Assembly (NCBI RefSeq): GCF_029675105.1
Contig: NZ_JAQQFV010000011.1
Coordinates: 124,001-188,000, forward strand
Direction: 5' to 3'
Length of the DNA stretch: 64,000 nt
Origin: Nocardia anocheti
Lineage (GTDB): Bacteria > Actinomycetota > Actinomycetes > Mycobacteriales > Mycobacteriaceae
Shown here: one piece after another, positions 16,459-23,911 of the stretch
Layout: each line of letters opens with the position of its first letter
Numbering within the stretch: position 1 is the stretch's first letter
Notes under the pieces: model-generated
Told to the model about the DNA's origin: nothing
The model's input: only the letters and a program-made list of their open reading frames with translations
The model's database searches: none
Position numbers and translations under genes: made by a program

Positions 16459-17163
16459 GTGACCGTGCCACGTCGTACCACCGCACTGACCTCGCTGACG
16501 GCCTGCGCCGCCCTGCTGCTGGCCGCCCCGACCGCCACCGCGCGACCGGCCACCCCGGCCGTCACCCGCGACGCCCCCGCCACCACCACCGCGGGCCCGG
16601 CCGACCTGCTCGGCGCCTACCAGACCGTCGTCGAGACACTGAAAGCCCTCGGCGTGCAACCGTTCCTGTATCCCACGGTCGCGGCGAACTGCGCGGGCGA
16701 CGGGCTCGGCCTGGTCCCCGCCGTCGCGGGCGCGGTCCCCGGCCCGTGGCCCACCAACGCCGTCCCCGTGCCCGGCCTGGACCTGTCCGCCGTGAAGTCC
16801 GGCCAGACCCTGTTCACCTTCCTGCCCTACGGTATGGCCCCCGACACCCCCGCCACCGAGACCGCCGGAATGCAGGTGGCCTGGCTCAATATCAGCACCG
16901 GTCGCGGCGGCCTGGCCTCGATGGGCTCCATCGCCGAGATCGTGCGCGCCATGGTGCCCCCGGAGGTCCCCGTCGAACTGCGCCCGCTCGCCGAGAACGC
17001 CATCCGCGACTTCTTCTTCGCCGCCATCCCCCTCGGCGGCGTCCGCGCGGTCCCCGTCGACACCGGCCACGGCACCGTCCTCGCCGCCGTCTTCGGCACC
17101 ACCGACAACGCGGGCAAGTCCTGCTTCTTCTTCCCGACCATCGGCATCACCGAAGTCCCCTGA
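16459..17163 (+). CDS. Secreted protein of unknown function
   Basis: A 234-residue exported protein. The GTG start has GAGGAG 7 bases upstream (16446-16451); an in-frame ATG at 16444 lacks a site. A classical signal peptide (hydrophobic TSLTACAALLLAAPTATA, ending with an Ala-x-Ala-type site near residue 25) is followed by a Pro/Thr-rich linker. The mature domain, about 190 residues, has two cysteines (ANCAGDG and the C-terminal KSCFFFPT) likely to form a disulfide. It also has LFTFLPYGMAPDTP and AWLNISTGRGG. No known enzyme motif was recognised. It is divergent from the riboswitch operon and convergent with the glycosyltransferase gene. Similar small secreted proteins occur in Nocardia, but the function is unknown. 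Confidence 0.75.
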   Translation: MTVPRRTTALTSLTACAALLLAAPTATARPATPAVTRDAPATTTAGPADLLGAYQTVVETLKALGVQPFLYPTVAANCAGDGLGLVPAVAGAVPGPWPTNAVPVPGLDLSAVKSGQTLFTFLPYGMAPDTPATETAGMQVAWLNISTGRGGLASMGSIAEIVRAMVPPEVPVELRPLAENAIRDFFFAAIPLGGVRAVPVDTGHGTVLAAVFGTTDNAGKSCFFFPTIGITEVP

Positions 17164-17260
17164 GCTCCCCTTCGGCACCGCCGGGCGACCACGCGGCGCG
17201 CCAGCGCCGGGTAGCGATCGCGCGGTGCCGCCAGGGCAGCGCGACCGCTGGACGGAACCG

Positions 17261-18433
17261 CTAGGCGCGCAGGGAGATCGACGTGTCCGGGGTGACCAGT
17301 GGGCGTTGTTTCCAGCGCAGGTCGCCGGTGCGGTGGCGTCGGTGCGAACGGACCCACAGCGTCAGGTAGCGGCCGACGGCGAAGGGATGGGCCGCGGCGG
17401 AGAGGATGTCGGCGCGGGCGGGTCTGCGGCGGGTTTCGGTGCCGCGCGCGAGGATTCGGCCCGCGACGGCCGCCAGGTAGCCCAGTAGACCGAGGCGGCG
17501 CGTGCGGCCTCGGCCGAGGAGGGCGGCCAGCGGCGGCACCCAGTAGGCCAGGGCGAGCAGCAGTCCCACGGCGGCACCGGTGTCGACGCGTCCGCCGTAG
17601 GCCGACCACAGCCAGCGGGTGTAGCCGTTGGTGAGATCCTCGGTGCCGGAGTACATGCGCGTGCGCGCGGCATGGCTCGCGGTGACCAGCGCGGTGCCGT
17701 GTCCGGCCCGGCGCAGGGCCCTGGCCAGGTCGAGATCCTCGGTGGCGCTGGCGGCCACGGCGGCGTGCCCGCCCCCGGCGCGATACGCCTCGGCGTCGAC
17801 CGCGAGGAACTGCCCGCACGCCACCGCGGTGGACGGACGCAGACTGTGATTGGCCGGACCCACCGGCAGGGTCGAGGCCCACGACCAGGCCAGCAGCGGC
17901 TGGAGCAGATGCTCGGTGCGCGAGCCCGATTCCTGCACCGGCCACGCCGACACCAGACCGGCCCCGCGCCCGCGCAATTCGGTGACCGCCGCCGCGATCG
18001 CCTGCGGAGCCAGCCGCACATCGGCGTCGACGAAGACCAGCGCGGCCGCGTCGGCGCGGGCCGCCAGTCGCGCGCAGGCGGCGGCCTTGCCGGTCCAGCC
18101 GGGGGCGGGGTGGGCGGCCGAGCGCAGCACGGTGAACCGTTCGTCGCCGCCGATCGCGGTGAGCGCGGCCTCGTGGGTGCCGTCGGTGGAGGCGTCGTCG
18201 AGGATGAGCACCCGCAGGCGCGGGACACCGGTCTGCGCGCGCAGATCCGCGATCAGCTCGGGCAGGCGGTCGGCCTCGTCGCGCGCGGGGACACACACGG
18301 TGACCGGCTCGATCACGCCCGACACCCGCCGCGGCAGGGTGCGCAGGGTGGCCAGGTTGTAGGCGGCGGTGCTCGCGCCCAGCACGGCCAGGCCGGTGCC
18401 CAGCCAGGTCAGCGAGCGGCCCGCCGCGCCCAT
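17261..18433 (-). CDS. GT2 family membrane glycosyltransferase (CruG/CrtQ-like)
   Basis: A 390-residue membrane-associated family 2 glycosyltransferase. An N-terminal helix (WLGTGLAVLGASTAAYNLATL) precedes the GT-A domain, with PARDEADRLPELI near residue 50, the nucleotide-sugar motif LDDASTDGT near residue 79 and the DxD at FVDADVRL (near 136). ASATEDLDLARALRRAG and YTRWLWSAYG follow, the latter resembling the QxxRW region. Two or more C-terminal helices (VGLLLALAYWVPPLAALLG) complete the topology. This architecture matches carotenoid glycosyltransferases of the CruG/CrtQ type. The neighbouring CruF-like and CrtO-like genes support a carotenoid acceptor. The ATG is one base after the lppM stop; a GTG at 18466 is an alternative start. 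The gene is last in the operon. Confidence 0.78.
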   Translation of the reverse strand: MGAAGRSLTWLGTGLAVLGASTAAYNLATLRTLPRRVSGVIEPVTVCVPARDEADRLPELIADLRAQTGVPRLRVLILDDASTDGTHEAALTAIGGDERFTVLRSAAHPAPGWTGKAAACARLAARADAAALVFVDADVRLAPQAIAAAVTELRGRGAGLVSAWPVQESGSRTEHLLQPLLAWSWASTLPVGPANHSLRPSTAVACGQFLAVDAEAYRAGGGHAAVAASATEDLDLARALRRAGHGTALVTASHAARTRMYSGTEDLTNGYTRWLWSAYGGRVDTGAAVGLLLALAYWVPPLAALLGRGRTRRLGLLGYLAAVAGRILARGTETRRRPARADILSAAAHPFAVGRYLTLWVRSHRRHRTGDLRWKQRPLVTPDTSISLRA

Positions 18434-18434
18434 G

Positions 18435-19214
18435 TCAGCGGCCCAGCCTGCGGGCGGCGATGTCACGCCACATCTCGCTCGGCGAGAACCCGCCGCGCGG
18501 GGCGTTGGGCGGGCCGGGGTTGCGGTCGCGGAAGGCCATGCCCGCGATCAGCGCCGCCACGGCCAGGGTGATGCCGCCGACGATGCCCGCCCAGCCCGCG
18601 AACGAGCGGGTGTTCGGATCGGCGTACTTCACCTCGGCGCGCAGCGTGGAGACCTCACCGGCGGGCAGTTTCCAGGACACGGTGTTGTCGCCCTCGCGGG
18701 TGCCGTTGGTCTTGGCCACGCGGGAGGGGAAGGCGATGGAGAACTGCACGTCGGAACCGTGCGGTGGCACCGATTCCAGGTCGACGCGCCCGTTGAGGCT
18801 CACCAGGTCGCCCGAGCGCTGGAACTCCAGGGTGAACATGCCCTGGGTCTGGTCGGAGAGCCCACCCAGCTGGCCGACCTCGCCGAAGGTCAGGTCGTCG
18901 AAGAACACCTGGGTGCCGACGTAACCGTCCTGGTTGTAGTTCTCCACCCGCACCTTCGCCGCGACCTGATCCGGCGCCTTCAGCTGCGGCCCCTTGTCGT
19001 CGGGCCCGGTCGGCACGACCGCGGCCACGATCCGCCCCGAGACCCGGTCGTTGGACGACACGCCCATCGACACCTGCACGCGCAGGCACCCGGCCAACGC
19101 GGGCACCAGCAGGGCCAGCAGGACGGCGACGGCCGCGACGCGCCGGGCGGGCACGCGGGAAGGCGGCGAAGTGGGGGTCAGGTCGGCGACGGGACTCGGC
19201 TGCACGGTTGACAT
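18435..19214 (-). CDS. lppM: LppM-like lipoprotein with C-terminal membrane helix
   Basis: A 259-residue lipoprotein. The signal peptide VAAVAVLLALLVPALAGC (lipobox LAGC, Cys near residue 45) follows a basic, proline-rich tail. The LppM domain (about residues 46-215) contains VSMGVSSNDRVSGRIVAAVVP, FFDDLTFGEVGQLGGLSDQ and VQFSIAFPSRVAKTNG. A single helix (WAGIVGGITLAVAALIAGMAF) near residue 215-235 and a short cytoplasmic tail end the protein. In M. tuberculosis the homologue has been linked to phagosome handling and sits between metF and the GNAT gene, as here. In this genome carotenoid genes flank it on both sides: the CruF-like gene ends about 100 bp upstream and the glycosyltransferase starts 1 base downstream. 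Confidence 0.88.
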   Translation of the reverse strand: MSTVQPSPVADLTPTSPPSRVPARRVAAVAVLLALLVPALAGCLRVQVSMGVSSNDRVSGRIVAAVVPTGPDDKGPQLKAPDQVAAKVRVENYNQDGYVGTQVFFDDLTFGEVGQLGGLSDQTQGMFTLEFQRSGDLVSLNGRVDLESVPPHGSDVQFSIAFPSRVAKTNGTREGDNTVSWKLPAGEVSTLRAEVKYADPNTRSFAGWAGIVGGITLAVAALIAGMAFRDRNPGPPNAPRGGFSPSEMWRDIAARRLGR

Positions 19215-19317
19215 CGTGCCAGGCCCGGGCCCGAGAACCCACCCGACGGGGCCGGTGCGTTCCACCGACCCGTGCCGAACAGCGCTTTCGTCCCCGGATC
19301 GGCGGCCGATCGCCGGG

Positions 19318-20169
19318 TCAGGGCCGGTGTTCGCGCATCCGGCGCAGGCCGAGCAGCAGCAGCGGGACGCCCAGCGGCGCCAACCCCACCAAGCCCCACA
19401 CCGCCGACGCCGGGAGCCCCAGGAACACCGCGTGCGCGAGGGCCGAACCGAGCCAGGTCCAACAGAACACCGCCACCGGCACCGCCACCGAGACCGGCCC
19501 GCGTCGCCGGTCCAGCACGCTGAGCAGCACCGCCATGAGCGTCGCGACCAGCGCCCACCCCAGATAGTTGGTGTAGGGGATTTCCGGCAGTCCGGGCAGT
19601 CCGGCGTCGGTGACCGCCCAGGTCCACTGCCCGTCGGCCACCATCTGCGGGTCCAGGAACAGATCCCACCCCACCGCCCCGACCACCAACAGCACCGCGC
19701 GCCCCACCGTCGACCCGGTGACCAGCCCCGCGACGATCCAGACCGGATACAACCCGCCGGTCCAGGCCAGCGGCACCACCAGCGGCACCTCGGCGATGGC
19801 GGGCCCGAGCCGGTCGACGGCATACGAATAGGCCCCGAACGGGAACCCGGTCGCGGTCCCGACGATCTCGGCGGCCAAACCCAGCCCCGACACGATGACG
19901 AAGAACCCCAGCGCCCAGCGCACACCGCGTGTGGTCACCGCGTGCAGCAACGCCGTCCCGGCCGAGAGCACCACGACCGCCACGGTGATCCGATCCCGCG
20001 TCATCCCCGCGCTGAGCGGATAGGTGATCTGCGTCAGCACCAGCAGCACCGCCGAAACCGCGGGAATCGCACGTCGCGGATCGGCCCGCACCCACTCGCG
20101 CACCCCGTCGACGACCCACCCACCCGAGTCGGCGACCCGGTCACGCAGTCGGCCCACTATCGCACCCAC
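19318..20169 (-). CDS. cruF: CruF-like carotenoid biosynthesis membrane protein
   Basis: A 283-residue polytopic membrane protein of the carotenoid biosynthesis (DUF422/CruF) family, whose characterised cyanobacterial member hydrates the psi end of gamma-carotene-type chains. About seven helices are visible. Family signatures are GLAAEIVGTATGFPFGAYSYA (AEIxGxxTGxPFGxY) near residue 105, and DLFLDPQMVADGQWTW (DLxLDP) near residue 170. LPEIPYTNYLGW then follows (PYxNYLGW). The GTG at 20169 lies 13 bp after the CrtO-like stop. With the neighbouring glycosyltransferase this recalls the CruF-CruG pair that adds water and then a sugar at the acyclic end of a monocyclic carotenoid. Activity is inferred from family and context. 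Confidence 0.82.
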   Translation of the reverse strand: MGAIVGRLRDRVADSGGWVVDGVREWVRADPRRAIPAVSAVLLVLTQITYPLSAGMTRDRITVAVVVLSAGTALLHAVTTRGVRWALGFFVIVSGLGLAAEIVGTATGFPFGAYSYAVDRLGPAIAEVPLVVPLAWTGGLYPVWIVAGLVTGSTVGRAVLLVVGAVGWDLFLDPQMVADGQWTWAVTDAGLPGLPEIPYTNYLGWALVATLMAVLLSVLDRRRGPVSVAVPVAVFCWTWLGSALAHAVFLGLPASAVWGLVGLAPLGVPLLLLGLRRMREHRP

Positions 20170-20182
20170 CTCGGCCGGGCGT

Positions 20183-21751
20183 TCATCGTCGGCGGGGCAT
20201 CGGGAATCGGCGGCGGTCGGCCAGGACGAGGCGAGCCGCGCTGCGTCCGCTCGCGCCGGAGACGCCGCCGCCGGGGTGGGTGGAGGCGCCGGTGAGGTAG
20301 AGGCCGGGGGCGTCGGGTACCCGCTGGTTCGACAGTTCCGGCAGCGGCCGCCACAGCATCATCTGGTCCAGCGACATCTCCACGTGCATCACATTGCCGC
20401 CGCGCAAGCCCATCTCGCGTTCCAGGTCGACCGGGGTCTGCACGAACCGCTGCCGCACCGAGTTGCCGAAACCCGGTGCGTACCGGTCGACCTCGGCGAC
20501 GATGCGGTCCGCCTCACGGTCGGCGTGCCGCGCCCAGCTGCTGCCGTCGGCGAGAGCGTAGGGATGCCACTGCGCCCACAGCGAGAGCTGATGCTGGCCC
20601 GGCGGCGCGATGGTCGGGTCGACGGCGCTGAAACTCATGGCCAACACCACCGGCCGCGGCGGCAGCGCCCCGCCGAGCGCGGCACCGTGGGCCCGACGCA
20701 GCTGATGGCGATCCGAGACCAGGAACTGCAGCCCGCGCGCGGAATCCGATGGGAAGGCGCCCGGATAGTGGGGGAGCCGGTCGGTGGCCAGGCGCACCAC
20801 CATGCCGATACCGGGGCCGACGCGGATGCGGCGCTGCCAGTCGTCGAGGGTCGCGCCGTCGAACCCGCCCGCGCGCAACAGCTCGAGGGTGGACAGGATG
20901 TGCGAGCCCGCGACCACGGTGTCCGCCGTCAGGGTGCGCTCGGCGGTGCTCACCTGCCACCGATCCCCGGCCCGGCGCAGGGCCGTGACGGCCTCGCCGG
21001 TGTGCAACTCGCCACCGTCGGAACGCAGCCGCTCGATCAGCGCCGCGCTCAACGCCCCACTTCCCCCCACGGCCCGTCCCGGCGGCAGGGTGTGCATGAG
21101 CGCGGCGAAACCGACCATCGGCGCGGTGCCCGGTTCCGACATCGGCGGCCCGGACTGCGCGCCGAACCAGGCCAGTGAGGCCTTGAGGCGTTCATCGTCG
21201 AACCAGTAGTCCAGCAGCGCGTCACCGGACTGCAGGAATTCCCGCGACAGCGCGCTACCGCCGTCGCGCGCGTCCAGCCCCCAGAACGAGCGCATCAGCC
21301 GCCCAGGCGTGGGCGGCGCGCCGAACGCGCGCATCACCCTGGCACTGCGCTCACCCCACACGCCGACGAAACGTCGGTAGGCGTCGGCGTCGCGCGCACC
21401 GCACGCCGCCGCGATCGAGGCGCGGGTCTGGTCGAGATCGCGATGGAACACGATCGGCGCGCGCACCCCGTCCGAGGGCGTGAACCCCCACGGATCGCAG
21501 TCGAGATAGCGCAGCCCGAACCGGTCGAGCTCGAGCTCCTCGATGATCCCGGTGTGCCGGATCATGATGTGCGCCGAGGAACCCCGGTCCACCCGATGAC
21601 CCGGGAACCGCTCGACCGTCGACACGGCACCACCGGGTACCTCGTCGCGTTCGAGCACCACCACGCGCTGTCCCGCCCGCGCCAGATAACAGGCCGCGAC
21701 CAGCGCGTTGTGCCCCGAACCGACGACGACGGTGGTCTCCGGCGCGCTCAT
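20183..21751 (-). CDS. CrtO-like phytoene dehydrogenase-related FAD oxidoreductase
   Basis: A 522-residue flavoprotein related to CrtO ketolases and CrtI desaturases. The N-terminus has VVVGSGHNALVAACYLARAG (Rossmann fold with the GxGHN variant typical of the CrtO branch), then ERDEVPGGAV. The C-terminus reads GLYLTGASTHPGGGVSGASGRSAA, the conserved FAD-binding end of the family. It starts with an ATG that overlaps the GNAT stop (ATGA) and is followed after 13 bp by the CruF-like gene. The separate crtI-like gene at 1626-3203 has a different N-terminal variant, so the two probably act at different steps. Whether this one desaturates, ketolates or acts on another isoprenoid cannot be settled from sequence. 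Confidence 0.82.
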   Translation of the reverse strand: MSAPETTVVVGSGHNALVAACYLARAGQRVVVLERDEVPGGAVSTVERFPGHRVDRGSSAHIMIRHTGIIEELELDRFGLRYLDCDPWGFTPSDGVRAPIVFHRDLDQTRASIAAACGARDADAYRRFVGVWGERSARVMRAFGAPPTPGRLMRSFWGLDARDGGSALSREFLQSGDALLDYWFDDERLKASLAWFGAQSGPPMSEPGTAPMVGFAALMHTLPPGRAVGGSGALSAALIERLRSDGGELHTGEAVTALRRAGDRWQVSTAERTLTADTVVAGSHILSTLELLRAGGFDGATLDDWQRRIRVGPGIGMVVRLATDRLPHYPGAFPSDSARGLQFLVSDRHQLRRAHGAALGGALPPRPVVLAMSFSAVDPTIAPPGQHQLSLWAQWHPYALADGSSWARHADREADRIVAEVDRYAPGFGNSVRQRFVQTPVDLEREMGLRGGNVMHVEMSLDQMMLWRPLPELSNQRVPDAPGLYLTGASTHPGGGVSGASGRSAARLVLADRRRFPMPRRR

Positions 21752-22380
21752 TCCCGGCTACCGGCGGCGGGCAGCGGCAGCCGCCTGCCGAGAATCGCGA
21801 ACGGCCTGGTGTCGCCCGCGAAGACGAAATTGCGGATCACATCGGTGAATCCGGCCCGCCGGTACAGCCGCCAGGCCCGGTTGGCCTCCTCGGGCACCTC
21901 CGGCGTGGAGAGCAGCACCGCCGCCTCGGGCCGGTCGGCCAGCAGCCGTTCCAGCAGCGTGGACCCGATCCCGCGACCCTGCGCGGAGGGGTGCACGTGC
22001 AGTTCGGTGAGCTCGAAGTAGTCGGCGAGCAGATCGCGCGCGGCGGCCTCGGGCCAGCCGCAGCGGCGCATCCCGGTGTGCACCTGCTGATGCCACCACT
22101 GGCGCGGGGCGCCGCTGTAGCCGTAGGCGATGGCCAGGATCGGTGAGGTGCGCAGGTCGACCGCGCCCGCGTCGTCGGGCAGCAGCGCGGCCACCGCGCG
22201 CCACCCGGCGCGGGTGGTGTGCTCGGTCCACATCGGGGCGCGGTGGTGCTCGGTACCACGCGGATAGTCCATGGCGGCGACGTACACCGACAGGGCGTCG
22301 TGCAGGCGCGCGCGGAGCGCGGCGACACTGAGGTCGACGACGACGGGTGCGGGGGTGTGATTGGGCTTGACGGCTGTCAT
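21748..22380 (-). CDS. GNAT family N-acetyltransferase
   Basis: A 210-residue cytosolic acyl-CoA-dependent acetyltransferase. The acetyl-CoA pyrophosphate loop is HPSAQGRGIGSTLLERLL (Q-G-R-G-I-G) near residue 147. LTELHVHP precedes it as motif A strand, and RAWRLYRRAGFTDVIRNFVF is the later motif B. The N-terminal 80 residues, with VVDLSVAALRARLHDALSVYVAAMDYPRG, are specific to the actinobacterial group found next to lppM. The chosen ATG at 22380 begins MTAVKPNH; upstream in-frame sequence lacks a ribosome site. It is the first gene of the leftward operon with the CrtO-like, CruF-like, lppM and glycosyltransferase genes. It corresponds by position to the M. tuberculosis GNAT gene beside lppM. 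The acceptor is unknown. Confidence 0.85.
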   Translation of the reverse strand: MTAVKPNHTPAPVVVDLSVAALRARLHDALSVYVAAMDYPRGTEHHRAPMWTEHTTRAGWRAVAALLPDDAGAVDLRTSPILAIAYGYSGAPRQWWHQQVHTGMRRCGWPEAAARDLLADYFELTELHVHPSAQGRGIGSTLLERLLADRPEAAVLLSTPEVPEEANRAWRLYRRAGFTDVIRNFVFAGDTRPFAILGRRLPLPAAGSRE

Positions 22381-22496
22381 GGCTCTCGTCGGTGGCGCGC
22401 GGACGCGGAAGTTGTCGGTGGGTGTCCCTATATTCAATCTCAATTCAAACGTTCGAATGCTTGTTCGATCTGTGCGAGGGGTGAAAGGGGCAGCAG

Positions 22497-22946
22497 ATGG
22501 CTGGTCGCAAGGATGGTCGGGAGCACGCGGCGCACGACGGTCGCGCGGGTGGACTGCTACGCCAGGCCGACGCCCTGCTCACCGATTCGGCCTGGGAACA
22601 CGACCCGGGGGAGCGGCTACGCACCGCCTACCTGGCCGCGCTGCGCGGCGCGGGCGCCATGATCGCGCTCACCGGCGCCGACCGGGCCCCACGGGCGCGC
22701 TCGCGCAGCGCGTGGGTGTTGCTGAGACGCGCCTCACCGGAGTTCGCGATGTGGGCCGACTACTTCGAGGCGCACTCGCAACTGCGGGCCGCGCTGGAGG
22801 CCGGACTGGACCGCGCGATCACCGACACCCAGGCCGACGAGTTCTGCTCACGGGTGGGCGCATTCCTCTACGACGTCGACGATGCGCTGGTCGCCGCGGT
22901 CAAGACCCGGTCGCAGCCGAGTCGCGACCGGGACATGACTGCTTAG
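22497..22946 (+). CDS. SAV_6107 family HEPN-domain protein
   Basis: A 149-residue alpha-helical cytosolic protein of the SAV_6107 HEPN family common in Actinobacteria. The ATG has AAAGGGG about 8 bases upstream. Helical segments include GGLLRQADALLTDSAW, RTAYLAALRGAGAMIAL and the C-terminal FCSRVGAFLYDVDDALVAAV. The RSAWVLLRRASPEFAMWADYF stretch is conserved in this group. Unlike toxin HEPN domains, no clear RxxxxH nuclease motif was found. It is divergent from the GNAT gene and precedes the DUF3040 gene by 125 bp. Its role near the division cluster is not known. Confidence 0.78.
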   Translation: MAGRKDGREHAAHDGRAGGLLRQADALLTDSAWEHDPGERLRTAYLAALRGAGAMIALTGADRAPRARSRSAWVLLRRASPEFAMWADYFEAHSQLRAALEAGLDRAITDTQADEFCSRVGAFLYDVDDALVAAVKTRSQPSRDRDMTA

Positions 22947-22984
22947 TTATCACCGAGTAGGTGGTACGGCTTCGATCGAACTCG

Positions 22985-22990
22985 TATCAT
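22985..22990 (+). promoter_or_regulatory. Candidate -10 element for the DUF3040 gene
   Basis: TATCAT stands about 80 bases before the DUF3040 GTG. No clear -35 was found. A short hairpin (GTCGCC at 23024-23029 with GGCGAC at 23036-23043) follows in the leader. Weak evidence. Confidence 0.35.
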
Positions 22991-23071
22991 GGGGAGCAGA
23001 TAGCCGCCAAGGTCGGCTACCCGTCGCCTACCCGGAGGCGACCAGCCACGCCTAGTGCCGGGGGAGGTACC

Positions 23072-23500
23072 GTGCCACTCTCCGAGCACGAGCAGCGTAT
23101 GCTCGAACAGATCGAGAGCGCTCTCTATGCTGAGGATCCGAAGTTCGCCTCGTCCGTCCGCGGCGGACGACTTCGTTCCACGTCGAGCCGACGGAGGCTC
23201 CAGGCCGCGGCGTTGTTCGCCATCGGCCTGGTACTTCTCGTCGCCGGCCTCGCCCTTCCGTTCAAGCCGGGCGGATTCCCGATCATCAGTCTCGTCGGAT
23301 TCATCGCCATGTTCGGCGCCGGTGTGCTGCTGATGCTCGGCAACTCGCACCGGTCCGCGCATCCCGACCAGTCCGAGGGGCCCGCCAAGAGCGCGGGCGC
23401 CAGCGGTGGGTCGTCCGGTCGCGGCGGCCGCCAGCGCAAGTCCGGCGGTTTCTCCGAGCGGATGGAAGACCGCTTCCGTCGAAGGTTCGAGCAGGAGTAG
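23072..23500 (+). CDS. DUF3040 membrane protein
   Basis: A 142-residue protein of the DUF3040 family. The N-terminus PLSEHEQRMLEQIESALYAEDPKFA is the family signature, a cytoplasmic amphipathic helix. Two closely spaced membrane helices follow: ALFAIGLVLLVAGLAL (about residues 50-65) and ISLVGFIAMFGAGVLLML (about 75-92). The C-terminal 45 residues are hydrophilic, Ser/Gly/Arg rich and end in a basic amphipathic stretch (ERMEDRFRRRFEQE). The GTG has GGGGAGG about 5 bases upstream. Homologues sit just upstream of mraZ in many Actinobacteria, including M. tuberculosis. The function is unknown, but conserved linkage to the division cluster suggests an envelope role. Confidence 0.85.
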   Translation: MPLSEHEQRMLEQIESALYAEDPKFASSVRGGRLRSTSSRRRLQAAALFAIGLVLLVAGLALPFKPGGFPIISLVGFIAMFGAGVLLMLGNSHRSAHPDQSEGPAKSAGASGGSSGRGGRQRKSGGFSERMEDRFRRRFEQE

Positions 23501-23531
23501 CTCGCCCCCTCGCCGGAGCACAACAGCATCG

Positions 23532-23569
23532 AAGGCGGCGCCGCACCCGATCGGGTGCGGCGCCGCCTT
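23532..23569. terminator. 38-bp perfect palindrome, probable terminator
   Basis: A 19-base arm beginning AAGGCGGCGCCGCACCC is followed directly by its exact reverse complement. It lies 31 bases after the DUF3040 stop. There is no T-run, as usual for terminators in high-G+C actinobacteria. It should separate DUF3040 transcription from the mraZ promoter. Confidence 0.7.
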
Positions 23570-23824
23570 CGCCTGTTCGTGCCCGGAACCTCGCGACCAG
23601 GGCCGCGCCCCCACCTTCCCCACCCCTCCCCACCGCGCCCCGCCGAATTCCCCCACCCCGCCGTATTACCCGCCGGTACCTGCGAAGTTTGCTGGACGTT
23701 GTCGGAACCGGGGGTAGCCGACCCGCGCGGGTTCTCCGAACACGCGATAACCCCGAATCTCGGTGATAGCTGGGGTGACCTGCGGAATTGTGTTGGCGGG
23801 GAGCGAGATCACCCAGGGTTTCGA

Positions 23825-23855
23825 TTGAAAGTGGGGGAAAGTGGGGTAATGTGGG
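23825..23855 (+). promoter_or_regulatory. mraZ promoter with three embedded MraZ boxes
   Basis: TTGAAA (23825-23830) and TAATGT (23847-23852), 16 bp apart, form a good promoter. Three GTGGG repeats at 23831, 23841 and 23851, exactly 10 bp apart, match the known MraZ-binding pattern of TGGG(N) boxes with short spacers. They fill the spacer and touch the -10, so MraZ would block polymerase at its own promoter. Confidence 0.82.
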
Positions 23856-23911
23856 TCGCGCACTACAGGACATGCCGTATGGCGAGGTGATCCAGTAGGG
23901 AGGTGGCCGGG

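Larger units (their letters stand above)
23501..23911 (+). other. Intergenic region between DUF3040 gene and mraZ
   Basis: This 411-base gap has no gene. It holds a long perfect palindrome (23532-23569), a C-rich stretch around 23600-23670 without recognisable structure, and the mraZ promoter with MraZ boxes (23825-23855), followed by about 60 bases of leader to the mraZ ATG. Confidence 0.7.

Noticed and set aside
17173..17230. Inverted 9-bp repeat CGGCACCGC/GCGGTGCCG in a convergent gap
   Set aside because: The arms are 40 bases apart, too far for a normal terminator; likely chance at this base composition.
22497..22946. HEPN toxin of a toxin-antitoxin pair
   Set aside because: No RxxxxH nuclease motif and no MNT-type partner gene; it is the conserved SAV_6107-type protein near the dcw cluster.
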